Position numbers and translations under genes: made by a program. From Terriglobus tenax (lineage in GTDB: Bacteria; Acidobacteriota; Terriglobia; Terriglobales; Acidobacteriaceae), in contig NZ_JAGSYA010000003.1 of NCBI RefSeq assembly GCF_025685395.1, positions 1,240,001 to 1,304,000 of the forward strand: a DNA stretch of 64,000 nt, in the 5' to 3' direction. The stretch's first letter is position 1. Every line of letters starts with the position of its first letter. Under the pieces are notes generated by a model, which was not told the DNA's origin, did no database searches, and was given only the letters and a program-made list of their open reading frames with translations. Positions 18,077 to 25,642 of the stretch are shown piece after piece.

Positions 18077-19870
18077 TTACTTGGCTACCTGGAAACGGTG
18101 CTGAATCGTCTGTTCATCTGGCTGCATCCAGTGGTGAGCATCGGCCTTTAGCTTGAGCGGCACACGGAGCAGTGCAACGGCGTATTCAATTTTTGTCTCC
18201 GGTGCATTGCGGTAAGGGTTGTACGGATAAACCGGCCACTGCAGCGTCGCTTCCGCATCCGGCTTCAGCACCCAGCCATTGTGCTCGATCGATCCGCCAA
18301 TCTCCTGCGCGCTCAGATCGATCTTTCCTTCGGAGACCTTGAAGGTTTTTCCAGTACCGGTTCTTAGTACCTGGCCTGGCTTAAGAACGAGTTGCAGCGC
18401 GAAGTAGCCCTCCTGCGGAGGTTTTCCGCGTCCGCTCAATTGTGCACGAACGACGGTCTCATCCTGGCTCGCATTGACGGAAGCCGACAGCTCTGCGGAG
18501 AAGGTGTTGAAAGCAATGGCCAGGGCTGATCCATCTTGAAACTGGGCCAGACGCGTTCCTTTAGGTTCAATCACCCACTCGTTCTCCAGCTTTTCTGAGA
18601 AGGTGGACAACTGCGGCTGGTGCTTGGAGTTGGCTCCGCTGAGAATCAGACCGGTCTTTTCGTGGAAGAGAGAAAGGTTGGACTGGCGATCCAAAAACCA
18701 CTGGCTGCGCGGCAAAGGCGTGTCCATGATGCCGCTCATGCCAATCACCCAGGGGCCATCTTTCACCACGCCAGACTCGTTCTTCAGTTGGTGACGATAG
18801 GAAGCCTGGAGTGGTGGCGGAGCCGTTGACGGGCCATTGTGGTAGTAGAGCGCATTCATTCCCAGCAGTCCCAGGCAGTCCACATCAATCTCTTCATCCT
18901 GAACATTGCGCATAAGCAGCTCGGCGTAGCCACGGCCATCGGGGAAGCTCGAGAAGGCGAACTGACCCCAATAGCTGACATGCCAATAGCGGTTACGGTC
19001 ATTGAAGAGCTCAATCAGGTTGCCGTCCGGATATGTAAGGTTGGCATGGAAGTCCGTGGCGCGGCGCAGAGCCTTCAATGCATCAGGATCTTTGGTGTGT
19101 TCCCAGTAAACGCCAACAGCCATTGCCGTCAGATAGTTGTATCCGCCGGTCGGGCCATTGGGATTATGTTCACCCCAGTAGCCGTCTGCATTCTGTTCGG
19201 TGCTGGCAAAGCGCTTCAGGATACCGCCCCCAAGCGCAACCCACTCACGCTTCTGCAGGTAAAGACCGGCAATCATAACGGTCGCAGCCCACCAGGCCAG
19301 GTGATTGGGAGAAGAGGCGATGAAGTTTTCCGTGTAGGCCGGCATATCCTTCGAGGCGATCATCTCTGGCAGCAGAAATGAGACGTTGCGCTCCATGGCC
19401 GCGCTCCAGCTCTTACGCCGCTCCTCGCCCAGTTCATCCTTCAGCAGGGCATAGGCCTCAAGCCACATGTACACATCGCGGTAACTGTCCAGCCGTGGAG
19501 CAAAGGTTCCGTCCTTGTCTTCCCGTGCCATCAGATCGCCAAGATCAAACGCGAGCTTGAGCATCTCCGGCTTTTTGTAGAACGGATTGGCCGGGTTCTG
19601 GCGGCTGTACAGCAGGGCTGAGGGAAGAACCATGTATGGCAAGTGATACCAGCCATGCTCGGCCTCCAGGTCGTGCAGCGAGGCGCCGTGCCCATCTTTC
19701 AGCTTCTTGATGACGACCGGGCACCATTTGGCCAATCTTCTGAAGTACTTATCGGGCAGTGCACCGGTCGAAGTAAGGCTCTTCTGCTCTGCCTCCATCC
19801 ATTCCGGCTTCAGCAACCATGCAGCAGAAACTGCAAGCCCCTGTTTGAAGAAAGTCCTGCGATCCGGCAT
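18077..19870 (-). CDS. Tat-exported alpha/alpha-toroid protein, possible polysaccharide lyase or hydrolase
   Basis: The product is 597 residues. It begins with a twin-arginine signal (DRRTFFKQGLAVSAAW, residues 3-18). Residues about 40-340 are helical with repeated aromatic motifs (AEHGWYHLPYMVLPSALLYS, SSPNHLAWWAATVMIAGLY, ADGYWGEHNPNGPTGGYNYL in pieces), like the (alpha/alpha) toroid of heparinase, alginate lyase or unsaturated glucuronyl hydrolase families. The C-terminal ~200 residues are beta-rich, as in lyase C-terminal sandwiches. The exact family and catalytic residues cannot be fixed by eye. It is monocistronic, bounded by a strong terminator. A periplasmic role in sugar-polymer breakdown is the best inference. 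Confidence 0.6.
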   Translation of the reverse strand: MPDRRTFFKQGLAVSAAWLLKPEWMEAEQKSLTSTGALPDKYFRRLAKWCPVVIKKLKDGHGASLHDLEAEHGWYHLPYMVLPSALLYSRQNPANPFYKKPEMLKLAFDLGDLMAREDKDGTFAPRLDSYRDVYMWLEAYALLKDELGEERRKSWSAAMERNVSFLLPEMIASKDMPAYTENFIASSPNHLAWWAATVMIAGLYLQKREWVALGGGILKRFASTEQNADGYWGEHNPNGPTGGYNYLTAMAVGVYWEHTKDPDALKALRRATDFHANLTYPDGNLIELFNDRNRYWHVSYWGQFAFSSFPDGRGYAELLMRNVQDEEIDVDCLGLLGMNALYYHNGPSTAPPPLQASYRHQLKNESGVVKDGPWVIGMSGIMDTPLPRSQWFLDRQSNLSLFHEKTGLILSGANSKHQPQLSTFSEKLENEWVIEPKGTRLAQFQDGSALAIAFNTFSAELSASVNASQDETVVRAQLSGRGKPPQEGYFALQLVLKPGQVLRTGTGKTFKVSEGKIDLSAQEIGGSIEHNGWVLKPDAEATLQWPVYPYNPYRNAPETKIEYAVALLRVPLKLKADAHHWMQPDEQTIQHRFQVAK

Positions 19871-20292
19871 TTTCCTTGTGGCTCCTGACTAAAAGTTGTT
19901 CGCTATGCTATGGATCTCTCCTTTGGAATGTCCACGATGGCGGCAGGAAGATCCCATTAGGAGGTACATTTCCGTGGTGGCTGCGTTTACTCCTCAGGAT
20001 AGCCGCGGTAGATGCGGAAATTTCCGTCCGCCACGGATTGCATCCGGTATTTGGGATGATGCGGGATTCCGGCTTGTCTGGTTTTATCGTCAGGGCGCAA
20101 CCCTGTGGCAACACTAAAAAATATGGGGAGCCACCCGCGCATGAAGGGAGTTTTCGCTCTGCCGCATCCGCGTGGAGATTCGCAAGGATGTCGTCAAACT
20201 GGTGGGCCGAGGAGTCACGGTGATCGATGGCAAATTACGCCTCGAAAGCTCGAGATGAGACGGAGGGCGATGGCTCTATCCGAATGATTCAG
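19871..20292. other. Gene-poor interval with degraded ORF traces
   Basis: This interval of 422 bases contains no convincing gene. A short frame at 19974-20117 has AGGAGG ahead of GTG but encodes 47 residues of low-complexity, unrecognisable sequence. A second frame (GTG 20172 to stop 20258; VEIRKDVVKLVGRGVTVIDG) has natural-looking composition but no ribosome-binding site. They are probably remnants of older genes. Confidence 0.4.
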
Positions 20293-21792
20293 CTAATGAG
20301 CTTTCCTGGTGGTCACAAGTTTCGAACGGACTCTTCTATAACCGATCGTGACTCCCGTCCATGACAACGCAATGCCTCCACCCATGAAGAGGAGGATGAT
20401 CGCGTCCCAAAGAGGGCGAGAGCGGTAAAGTATGGGAAGGTCCAGGGAGTGCAGACCGTGGTACAGCCAGCGGTTCCAGCGTGCGACGGCTGTGTAGGTC
20501 TGCACAAGCCTGCCTGTCCTCAGATCGATGTAAAAGGCGGCGGCAGAGGGTGAATCTGTCTGCAGGTATAGTGCCGGCAGAGGCTTCTCTCCATGCCGGT
20601 CAACGTAGTAAGTCTCGTATCGGCGGACAACGCGGCTATCGATAACGCGATATGGAGAGATGGCCCTTGCGACTGCATCGGTTAGGACAGCGTCCTGAAC
20701 AGTGGTTGCCTTGGTTCCGGAACTGAATACCAGCGCTGAAGTGGCAGGGCTATCTGTGGCCAGGTACACCGGCCTGTCCAGGTAGCGGAGTAACTCGATC
20801 TCGCGAAAGCCACCCTGGTGGCTGAGGAGTGTAAGCGCCTGCGGCAGTTCTGCCTCCTGCCATTCTTTTCCATGCCATGTACCCCCGGTCAGCATGTGCT
20901 TGACTGGAGCTTCAATGGGATCAGGCGTGCTCTTCAGAACGCTCATCGAGAACATGCCGCTCAGAATCCATGTAAATGTCGACAGGCCAAAGATCAGGCC
21001 TAGCATCAGGTGCCATCGCTTTTGTCCGCTGTAGGGAATGTAAGAAGGACCACTGGCAAAACGGTATTTCTTCGAGGGAGAGTAAAGCCATAAACCGGCG
21101 ATGATGCCAAGCAGCGTCATCACTGCTCCGCTGGCCGAGAGCCAGATCACAACAGCATTCCATTTTGCCGCGTCCTTACGCAGTTGCGTGAAATAGATCC
21201 AGTGCGGAATCGCTCCGAAGTATGAGATGAGCCGCGACGTTCGCGTGGTGACCTGCACGATTTCACCCGTTACGTTCGAGATATAGACCTGCTCGCCAGT
21301 GGGCCAGGTAACCTTCCACAATGGCCGGTAGGGGCGGTACTTCTGCGGCACCGTCCACTGATCTTCTTCGTTGAGTCGATCAATGGATCGTACCTTGGCA
21401 GCTTCCAGCCCCGCCCACGTTGCGGCAATGGTTTTAGCGGACTCACCATCCAGTCCGCCGAACAAACTGCCAGTATCTGCAAAGACCGTCGTCAGTCTGC
21501 CGGACGCTCGCACCCGGTAGACGGGCCTGCCCTCCAGCGAGGACAGGACGACCTGCTCTGGCTTGGCAATCCCAGCCAAAGAGAGTGCCGTGTCTGGCTG
21601 CACACGTATCAGTGCCGGTTTCAACACAGGCAGGTGTGTGAGCCGCTGCGCTGCTGTCAGCACCGGGTAGCTGCTATACATCATCACAATGCCCGATGCG
21701 AACCACATCAGGAACAGAAGACAGAAGACGACTCCCATCCAGCGGTGCAGCAGCATGGTGTACTTGCGCAGCTTCAGCAACGAACGGCGCAT
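20293..21792 (-). CDS. PepSY-associated membrane protein
   Basis: The protein is 499 residues with the PepSY_TM arrangement: TM helix at about 12-38 (HRWMGVVFCLLFLMWFASG), a PepSY-type periplasmic segment, two central TM helices (about 205-230 and 258-285), a second PepSY segment (ALTLLSHQGGFREIELLRYL) and a final helix near 455-480. Family members often sit beside siderophore or other TonB receptors and are linked to iron uptake or ferric reduction. Its ATG overlaps the stop of the 47-codon upstream ORF (TAATG), so translation is coupled. That upstream ORF looks like the remnant of its receptor partner. Confidence 0.78.
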   Translation of the reverse strand: MRRSLLKLRKYTMLLHRWMGVVFCLLFLMWFASGIVMMYSSYPVLTAAQRLTHLPVLKPALIRVQPDTALSLAGIAKPEQVVLSSLEGRPVYRVRASGRLTTVFADTGSLFGGLDGESAKTIAATWAGLEAAKVRSIDRLNEEDQWTVPQKYRPYRPLWKVTWPTGEQVYISNVTGEIVQVTTRTSRLISYFGAIPHWIYFTQLRKDAAKWNAVVIWLSASGAVMTLLGIIAGLWLYSPSKKYRFASGPSYIPYSGQKRWHLMLGLIFGLSTFTWILSGMFSMSVLKSTPDPIEAPVKHMLTGGTWHGKEWQEAELPQALTLLSHQGGFREIELLRYLDRPVYLATDSPATSALVFSSGTKATTVQDAVLTDAVARAISPYRVIDSRVVRRYETYYVDRHGEKPLPALYLQTDSPSAAAFYIDLRTGRLVQTYTAVARWNRWLYHGLHSLDLPILYRSRPLWDAIILLFMGGGIALSWTGVTIGYRRVRSKLVTTRKAH

Positions 21793-21935
21793 TATTGGAA
21801 CCTCCAGCGCATGCTGGCAAAGACACTCACTACGACCTGACCTTCAATGGTGTTGCGTGGCGACTGGGCAGATAGGGTGGCTTGCAGAGAAGCAAACATC
21901 AAAATGGCTGTGAACACCAAAATTTTCGCAGACAT
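21792..21935 (-). pseudogene. Internally deleted TonB receptor remnant (signal peptide plus last strand)
   Basis: A 47-codon ORF with a strong Shine-Dalgarno (AGGAAGGG) begins with a clean signal peptide (MSAKILVFTAILMFASLQAT then LSAQ). It then jumps directly to a segment ending VSVFASMRWRFQ, which resembles the final beta-strand of siderophore receptors (the ...LRWRF-type ending). Plug and barrel are missing. The reading frame is intact and the stop overlaps the PepSY start. The simplest reading is an in-frame internal deletion that kept translational coupling. A genuine small secreted protein is the alternative. Confidence 0.5.
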
Positions 21936-22330
21936 GGAAGCCCTTCCTCGTGTAGGACAGGCGCGCCGTCAGCAGCTTAAGTAATCCATGCAATCGCCGC
22001 GAAGAGGAGAAAGCCGGAAGCTTTACAGACAGATGGAGCTGTCCTTTTTTGAAATATCAAAGGATGTTTTTAGGAGAAAGATGCGGAAGACATACCTGCA
22101 CCGGCGACTTACTTTGAGTCAGGTCCGGTACAACATCCTGCGGGCACAGGGCGGCGACAACAATATGTCATCGACATAAGAGGCATGGGAGAAGTATAGA
22201 GGACATTCGCAATGATTCCCAAGCAGACCCTGCGGACAGTGCGGTACGCACAAACACCCACCGGGCCGGAAAAAGACCGAAGCAAGTCATGCTTTCTCTG
22301 GTCTGGCTTCTCGGTTTACTTGGCTTTAGA
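21936..22330. other. Intergenic region upstream of the PepSY unit
   Basis: The interval should hold the promoter of the PepSY unit. An open frame at 21988-22179 (plus) contains an ATG at 22081 preceded by AGGAG; its translation includes RRLTLSQVRYNILRAQGGD, which vaguely resembles the MarR-family recognition region. It lacks the rest of a MarR protein, so at most it is a decayed fragment. No other gene is seen. Confidence 0.35.
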
Positions 22331-22406
22331 TGGTGGACGCGGAAGGAATCGAACCTTCAACCTGTCGATTAAGAGTCGAATGCTCTGCCAATTGAGCTAC
22401 GCGTCC
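22331..22406 (-). tRNA. tRNA-Lys (CUU)
   Basis: Read on the minus strand, the 76-nt gene has acceptor arms GGACGCG/CGCGTCC, D-stem GCTC/GAGC, T-arm GAAGG-TTCGATT-CCTTC and an encoded 3' CCA. The anticodon loop is CTCTTAA, giving anticodon CUU for lysine codon AAG. The outermost anticodon-stem pair is a mismatch. Confidence 0.95.
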
Positions 22407-22562
22407 GATGGGTTGTCGTTCTCACTCGCCGATGTCCCGGCCAGCGCTGAACACTTTATTGAATATAGCACAGATCCCGCGCAATGCGAACAACTCCTGT
22501 TGAGAACGTGGTTTTATCCGCGCCCAGCGTGGCAATTCTTCATCATTCCATTGCAACGAAAT

Positions 22563-22594
22563 GAGGCTCACATCCTCATAGGGAAGTGAGCCTC
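22563..22594 (-). terminator. Hairpin downstream of the bacilliredoxin gene
   Basis: A 9-bp stem (22563-22571 with 22586-22594) lies 27 bp beyond the stop codon of the minus-strand bacilliredoxin gene. There is only a short T-rich stretch after it. Confidence 0.5.
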
Positions 22595-22621
22595 TGTACA
22601 ACGAATGATTCTTCGCTATGC

Positions 22622-23047
22622 CTAGACCGTGGTCTTGGCACAGTAGGTGTCAAACGCGCGCTGCAGTTCCTGCGCAATCACCGGAGCGGTCGAGGTCTCG
22701 ATCGCCGAGCGCTGCATCAGGTATACCAACTGGCCGTCGCGCAGAATCGCAATCGCCGGCGATGTCGGCGGATGTCCGCCAAAGTAGCCGCGAGCCTTCT
22801 CCGTCGCTTCGCGATCCTGGCCGGCAAATACAGTAATCGACTGGTCCGGCAGCGTCGGGTTCGACAATGCCATACGGACGCCCGGGCGCATCTTGCCCGC
22901 GGCGCAGCCGCAGATCGAGTTCACAACCACCAGGGTGGTGCCAGGCTTGGCCAGGGCTGCGTCAACTTCAGCCGCCGAACGGGCTTCGGAAATGCCTGCG
23001 CGGGTCAGCTCCTCGCGCATGGGGATGACCATAATCTCTGGGTACAT
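22622..23047 (-). CDS. BrxA/BrxB-type bacilliredoxin
   Basis: With the ATG at 23047 (GGAGGAA 11 bp upstream) the protein is 141 residues (MYPEIMVIPMREEL), the normal length of the YphP/YqiW family; longer ORF starts at 23071 or 23152 are less likely. The active-site motif SICGCAAGK has Cys46 and Cys48 in the CGC arrangement diagnostic for bacilliredoxins. The rest matches the family (SITVFAGQDREATEKAR, GHPPTSPAIAILRDGQLVYL). In Firmicutes these proteins remove bacillithiol from mixed disulfides; the thiol partner in this organism is inferred. It stands alone between tRNA-Lys and murB. Confidence 0.88.
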   Translation of the reverse strand: MYPEIMVIPMREELTRAGISEARSAAEVDAALAKPGTTLVVVNSICGCAAGKMRPGVRMALSNPTLPDQSITVFAGQDREATEKARGYFGGHPPTSPAIAILRDGQLVYLMQRSAIETSTAPVIAQELQRAFDTYCAKTTV

Positions 23048-23081
23048 TGTTGGGTGTTCCTCCAAATTCATTGTAAATGGT

Positions 23082-24092
23082 CTACAGCTCCACCGGTTCC
23101 TGCTCCAGCCGGATGCCGAACCGCGTCTCGACCTCCGCCCGCAGATGGTCACGCAGCTTCATGACCTCCCCCGCCGTCGCTCCGCCCCGGTTCGTCACCG
23201 CCAGCGCGTGCTTGGTCGACAGCCCCGCATGGCCCAGCGCAAACCCCTTGCGGAACCCGCTGGCCTCCAGCAGCCACGCCGCCGACATCTTCACCCCGCC
23301 CGCGGCCGCCCAGTGGGGAACCGTCTCATACCGCGCCGCAATCGACTCGTAAACCTCGCGTGTCACCACCGGATTCGTGAAGAACGACCCCGCCGACTGC
23401 GTATCCGCATCGCCTGGGATCAGCACCATGCCCTTCGCCGCGCGGATCTTCCGCACCATCGCCGCAGCCTCCAGCAACGACGGCGACTCTCCCGGCAAGA
23501 ATGCCTTCTGCAGGTCCGCATAGGCCAGCAGCGGGGCGCCTCCCGGCGTCAGCCGGAAGCTCACCCGCGTCACAACATACCGGCCCGCATCCTCACGGTT
23601 CAAGCGCGAACGCCGATACGCAAACCCGCACTCCCCATTCGCAAAGTTCACCGGCGACAGCGTCTCGCGGTCAATGCAGCGCACCTCCGTAATCGTCTGC
23701 GAGACCTCCTGCCCATACGCACCAACATTCTGCACCGGCGTCCCGCCCACGGTTCCCGGAATCCCTGCCAGGCACTCCACGCCCTGCAACCCACGCTCGC
23801 ACGCAAGCTGCACCATCGCATCCCACTCTTCGCCGGCCTCGGCAATCAGCGTATGCCCCTGCTGCGCAATGCCCTTCATCCCGATACGGATGACCAGCCC
23901 ATCAAAGCCCTTGTCGCTTACAAGAAGATTGGACCCGCCGCCCAGCACAAACACCCCAAGCCCTTCTTCGCGCGCATACCGTAGCGCATCCAGAACCTCA
24001 GCCTCACTCGCCACCTCAACAAAAAAACGCGCAGCCCCACCCACTTTCAACGTGGTGTACGGCGCAAGCGGAATGTCTTTGAGCAGATGCAT
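23082..24092 (-). CDS. murB: UDP-N-acetylenolpyruvoylglucosamine reductase
   Basis: The start is taken at 24092 (MHLLKDIPLAPYTTLKVGG, 336 residues); the longest ORF begins at a TTG at 24113. The N-terminal FAD-binding motif (NTFRVGG-like TLKVGGAARFF) and FVLGGGSNLLVSD are present. Catalytic elements are FAYRRSRL (Arg), SAGSFFTNPVV (general-acid Ser) and the C-terminal Glu near GGATAGEVMKL. The enzyme reduces enolpyruvyl-UDP-GlcNAc to UDP-MurNAc with NADPH in the cytoplasm, committing to peptidoglycan. The gene is outside any mur cluster and is followed by nothing co-directional within 30 bp except brx, 34 bp away. Confidence 0.93.
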   Translation of the reverse strand: MHLLKDIPLAPYTTLKVGGAARFFVEVASEAEVLDALRYAREEGLGVFVLGGGSNLLVSDKGFDGLVIRIGMKGIAQQGHTLIAEAGEEWDAMVQLACERGLQGVECLAGIPGTVGGTPVQNVGAYGQEVSQTITEVRCIDRETLSPVNFANGECGFAYRRSRLNREDAGRYVVTRVSFRLTPGGAPLLAYADLQKAFLPGESPSLLEAAAMVRKIRAAKGMVLIPGDADTQSAGSFFTNPVVTREVYESIAARYETVPHWAAAGGVKMSAAWLLEASGFRKGFALGHAGLSTKHALAVTNRGGATAGEVMKLRDHLRAEVETRFGIRLEQEPVEL

Positions 24093-24213
24093 GGTGCAAG
24101 CTACAGGGTACAAGGTCTGAAGTGTCTATGTCGGATGTCCTGTCGTCCCAACCGGAGTGAAGGGACCAGCATTTATCTTTCTTGTCTTTGGTCATCCAGG
24201 AAGCCGGCGTCCC

Positions 24214-24855
24214 TCACCGCAAACTCGCCAGCAACCGCTCCCGCTCCTCGGCCAGAACCTCACACGCCGGCCCCTGCGCCACCACACGCCCTTCGTGGAG
24301 TTTGATCACCTCGGCATCCAGCAGAAGGCAGTCCGCAACCTCATGCGTCACCATCAGCACTGGCAATTGATTCCGCCGCGTCCAATCCCGCAACGCCAGT
24401 AACAGCTCGTTGCGGAACGATAACTCCAGCCCGGTAAACGGCTCATCCAGCAGCACCAGCTTTGATCTTTGCGGCATCAGGGCGCGGGCCACATTCACCC
24501 GCTGCGCCTGTCCACCGGAAATCTGGGATGGATAACGCTCCAGCAGATCCTCCAGGCGGAACAACGCCACCAGTTCCTCGAAGCGCACCGCATTGGTCTC
24601 TCCGCCCCATCCAAATGTCAGGTTCTGCCGCACGGTCCTGTGCGGAAACAACGCCGGCTGCTGTGCTGCCAGGGGCATTTGCCTGCGCCACGCCCCTCCA
24701 CCCACAAGTCCGGCAAGATGCCGGAGCACCGTCGACTTGCCTGTACCCGACGGCCCAAATAAAACCGTCCACGGCGCACGCAACGCAATCATCAGGTCCA
24801 GGTGCAGGGTGCCAATCCTGGCGCTCACTCGCTCATGCAGAAAAACTTCAGACAA
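24214..24855 (-). CDS. modC: Molybdate ABC transporter ATP-binding protein, short form
   Basis: The ATPase of 213 residues has Walker A GPSGTGKST, a Q-loop near PLAAQQPALFPHRT, signature SGGQAQRVNVARAL, Walker B KLVLLDEPF and a switch His in VTHEVAD. It stops right after the nucleotide-binding domain, so the C-terminal TOBE (Mop) domain that binds molybdate in usual ~350-residue ModC proteins is absent. It overlaps modB by 8 bp. Together with ModB and ModA it forms a molybdate (or tungstate) importer. Assignment as ModC relies on the operon context. Confidence 0.85.
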   Translation of the reverse strand: MSEVFLHERVSARIGTLHLDLMIALRAPWTVLFGPSGTGKSTVLRHLAGLVGGGAWRRQMPLAAQQPALFPHRTVRQNLTFGWGGETNAVRFEELVALFRLEDLLERYPSQISGGQAQRVNVARALMPQRSKLVLLDEPFTGLELSFRNELLLALRDWTRRNQLPVLMVTHEVADCLLLDAEVIKLHEGRVVAQGPACEVLAEERERLLASLR

Positions 24856-25516
24856 GGCGCGTGCTCCTCTGTCCAGCGCGCCAGTTCACCAGCAGCAGGG
24901 AAGTGAACGAAATCACAAGCAGCAACAAGGCCGTGCGGTTGGCCTCCGCAAAGTTGAAGTCCGCGACCTGGTCATACAGTGCAATCGACAGGGTCCGCGT
25001 AGCCCCGGGAATATTTCCACCCAGCATCAGCACCACGCCAAACTCTCCAACCGTATGGGTGAAGGCAAGAATCGTCGCAGTCAGAATCGAAGGCCGGATC
25101 AACGGCAGCGTAATCTCACGGAAGACGCGCATCGGTGATGCGCCCAGCGTCGCCGCCGCCTCCCGCAACGCCGGGTCCACCGCCATCATGCCGCTCACCA
25201 GCGGCTGAATCGCAAACGGTAGGCTGTACAGCATTGACCCGATCAGCAATCCCGCAAACGAGAACGCCAGCGGATGACCCAGTATCCGCATAATCATGCG
25301 GCCCACCGCCGTCGTTGGCCCCAGCAGCACCAGCAGGTAAAACCCCAGCACCGTCGGCGGCAGCACCAGCGGCAACGAAACCAGTGTCTGCACCACCGGC
25401 CTCATGCGGCTCTTCCCATACGTCAGCCATGCAGCCAGCGGCAATCCAAACGCCAGCAGAATCGCGGTGGCCGTCAGGGCAAGCCGGAATGTCAAGGACA
25501 GCGCATCAAGATCCAT
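24848..25516 (-). CDS. modB: Molybdate ABC transporter permease
   Basis: This is a 222-residue inner-membrane protein with about five to six TM helices and the MetI-like signature (EAAATLGASPMRVFREITLPLIRPS, split: EAAATLGASPMRVFRE then ITLPLIRPSI), the coupling helix that docks on the ATPase. LPLVLPPTVLGFYLLVLLG and GEFGVVLMLGGNIPG are characteristic of ModB. It overlaps modC by 8 bp and lies 126 bp after modA; that gap carries a hairpin element. Confidence 0.92.
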   Translation of the reverse strand: MDLDALSLTFRLALTATAILLAFGLPLAAWLTYGKSRMRPVVQTLVSLPLVLPPTVLGFYLLVLLGPTTAVGRMIMRILGHPLAFSFAGLLIGSMLYSLPFAIQPLVSGMMAVDPALREAAATLGASPMRVFREITLPLIRPSILTATILAFTHTVGEFGVVLMLGGNIPGATRTLSIALYDQVADFNFAEANRTALLLLVISFTSLLLVNWRAGQRSTRLV

Positions 25517-25583
25517 CGTGCAACCAAGTGTAACGGGGAAGAGTTTGGGTACCGGGTGGGTTCGCTGTCACAAATCTGGGTGC

Positions 25584-25610
25584 CCCATGCATCGCGCCGC
25601 GATGAGTGGG
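25584..25610. repeat. REP-like imperfect hairpin between modA and modB
   Basis: CCCA(TG)CATCG-CGCCG-CGATG(AG)TGGG forms a stem with one internal 2-nt mismatch and a 5-nt loop. Such GGGTGCCCCAT... hairpins are reminiscent of dispersed intergenic repeats in Terriglobia genomes, but only one copy is visible in this window. It may attenuate modBC relative to modA. Confidence 0.35.
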
Positions 25611-25642
25611 AAATCGCGCAGTGCGCGACCTGAACCAACAAA

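Noticed and set aside
19896-20117. 74-codon ORF in the 19.9-20.1 kb gap
   Set aside because: Only an internal GTG has an RBS and the protein resembles nothing; not enough to call a gene.
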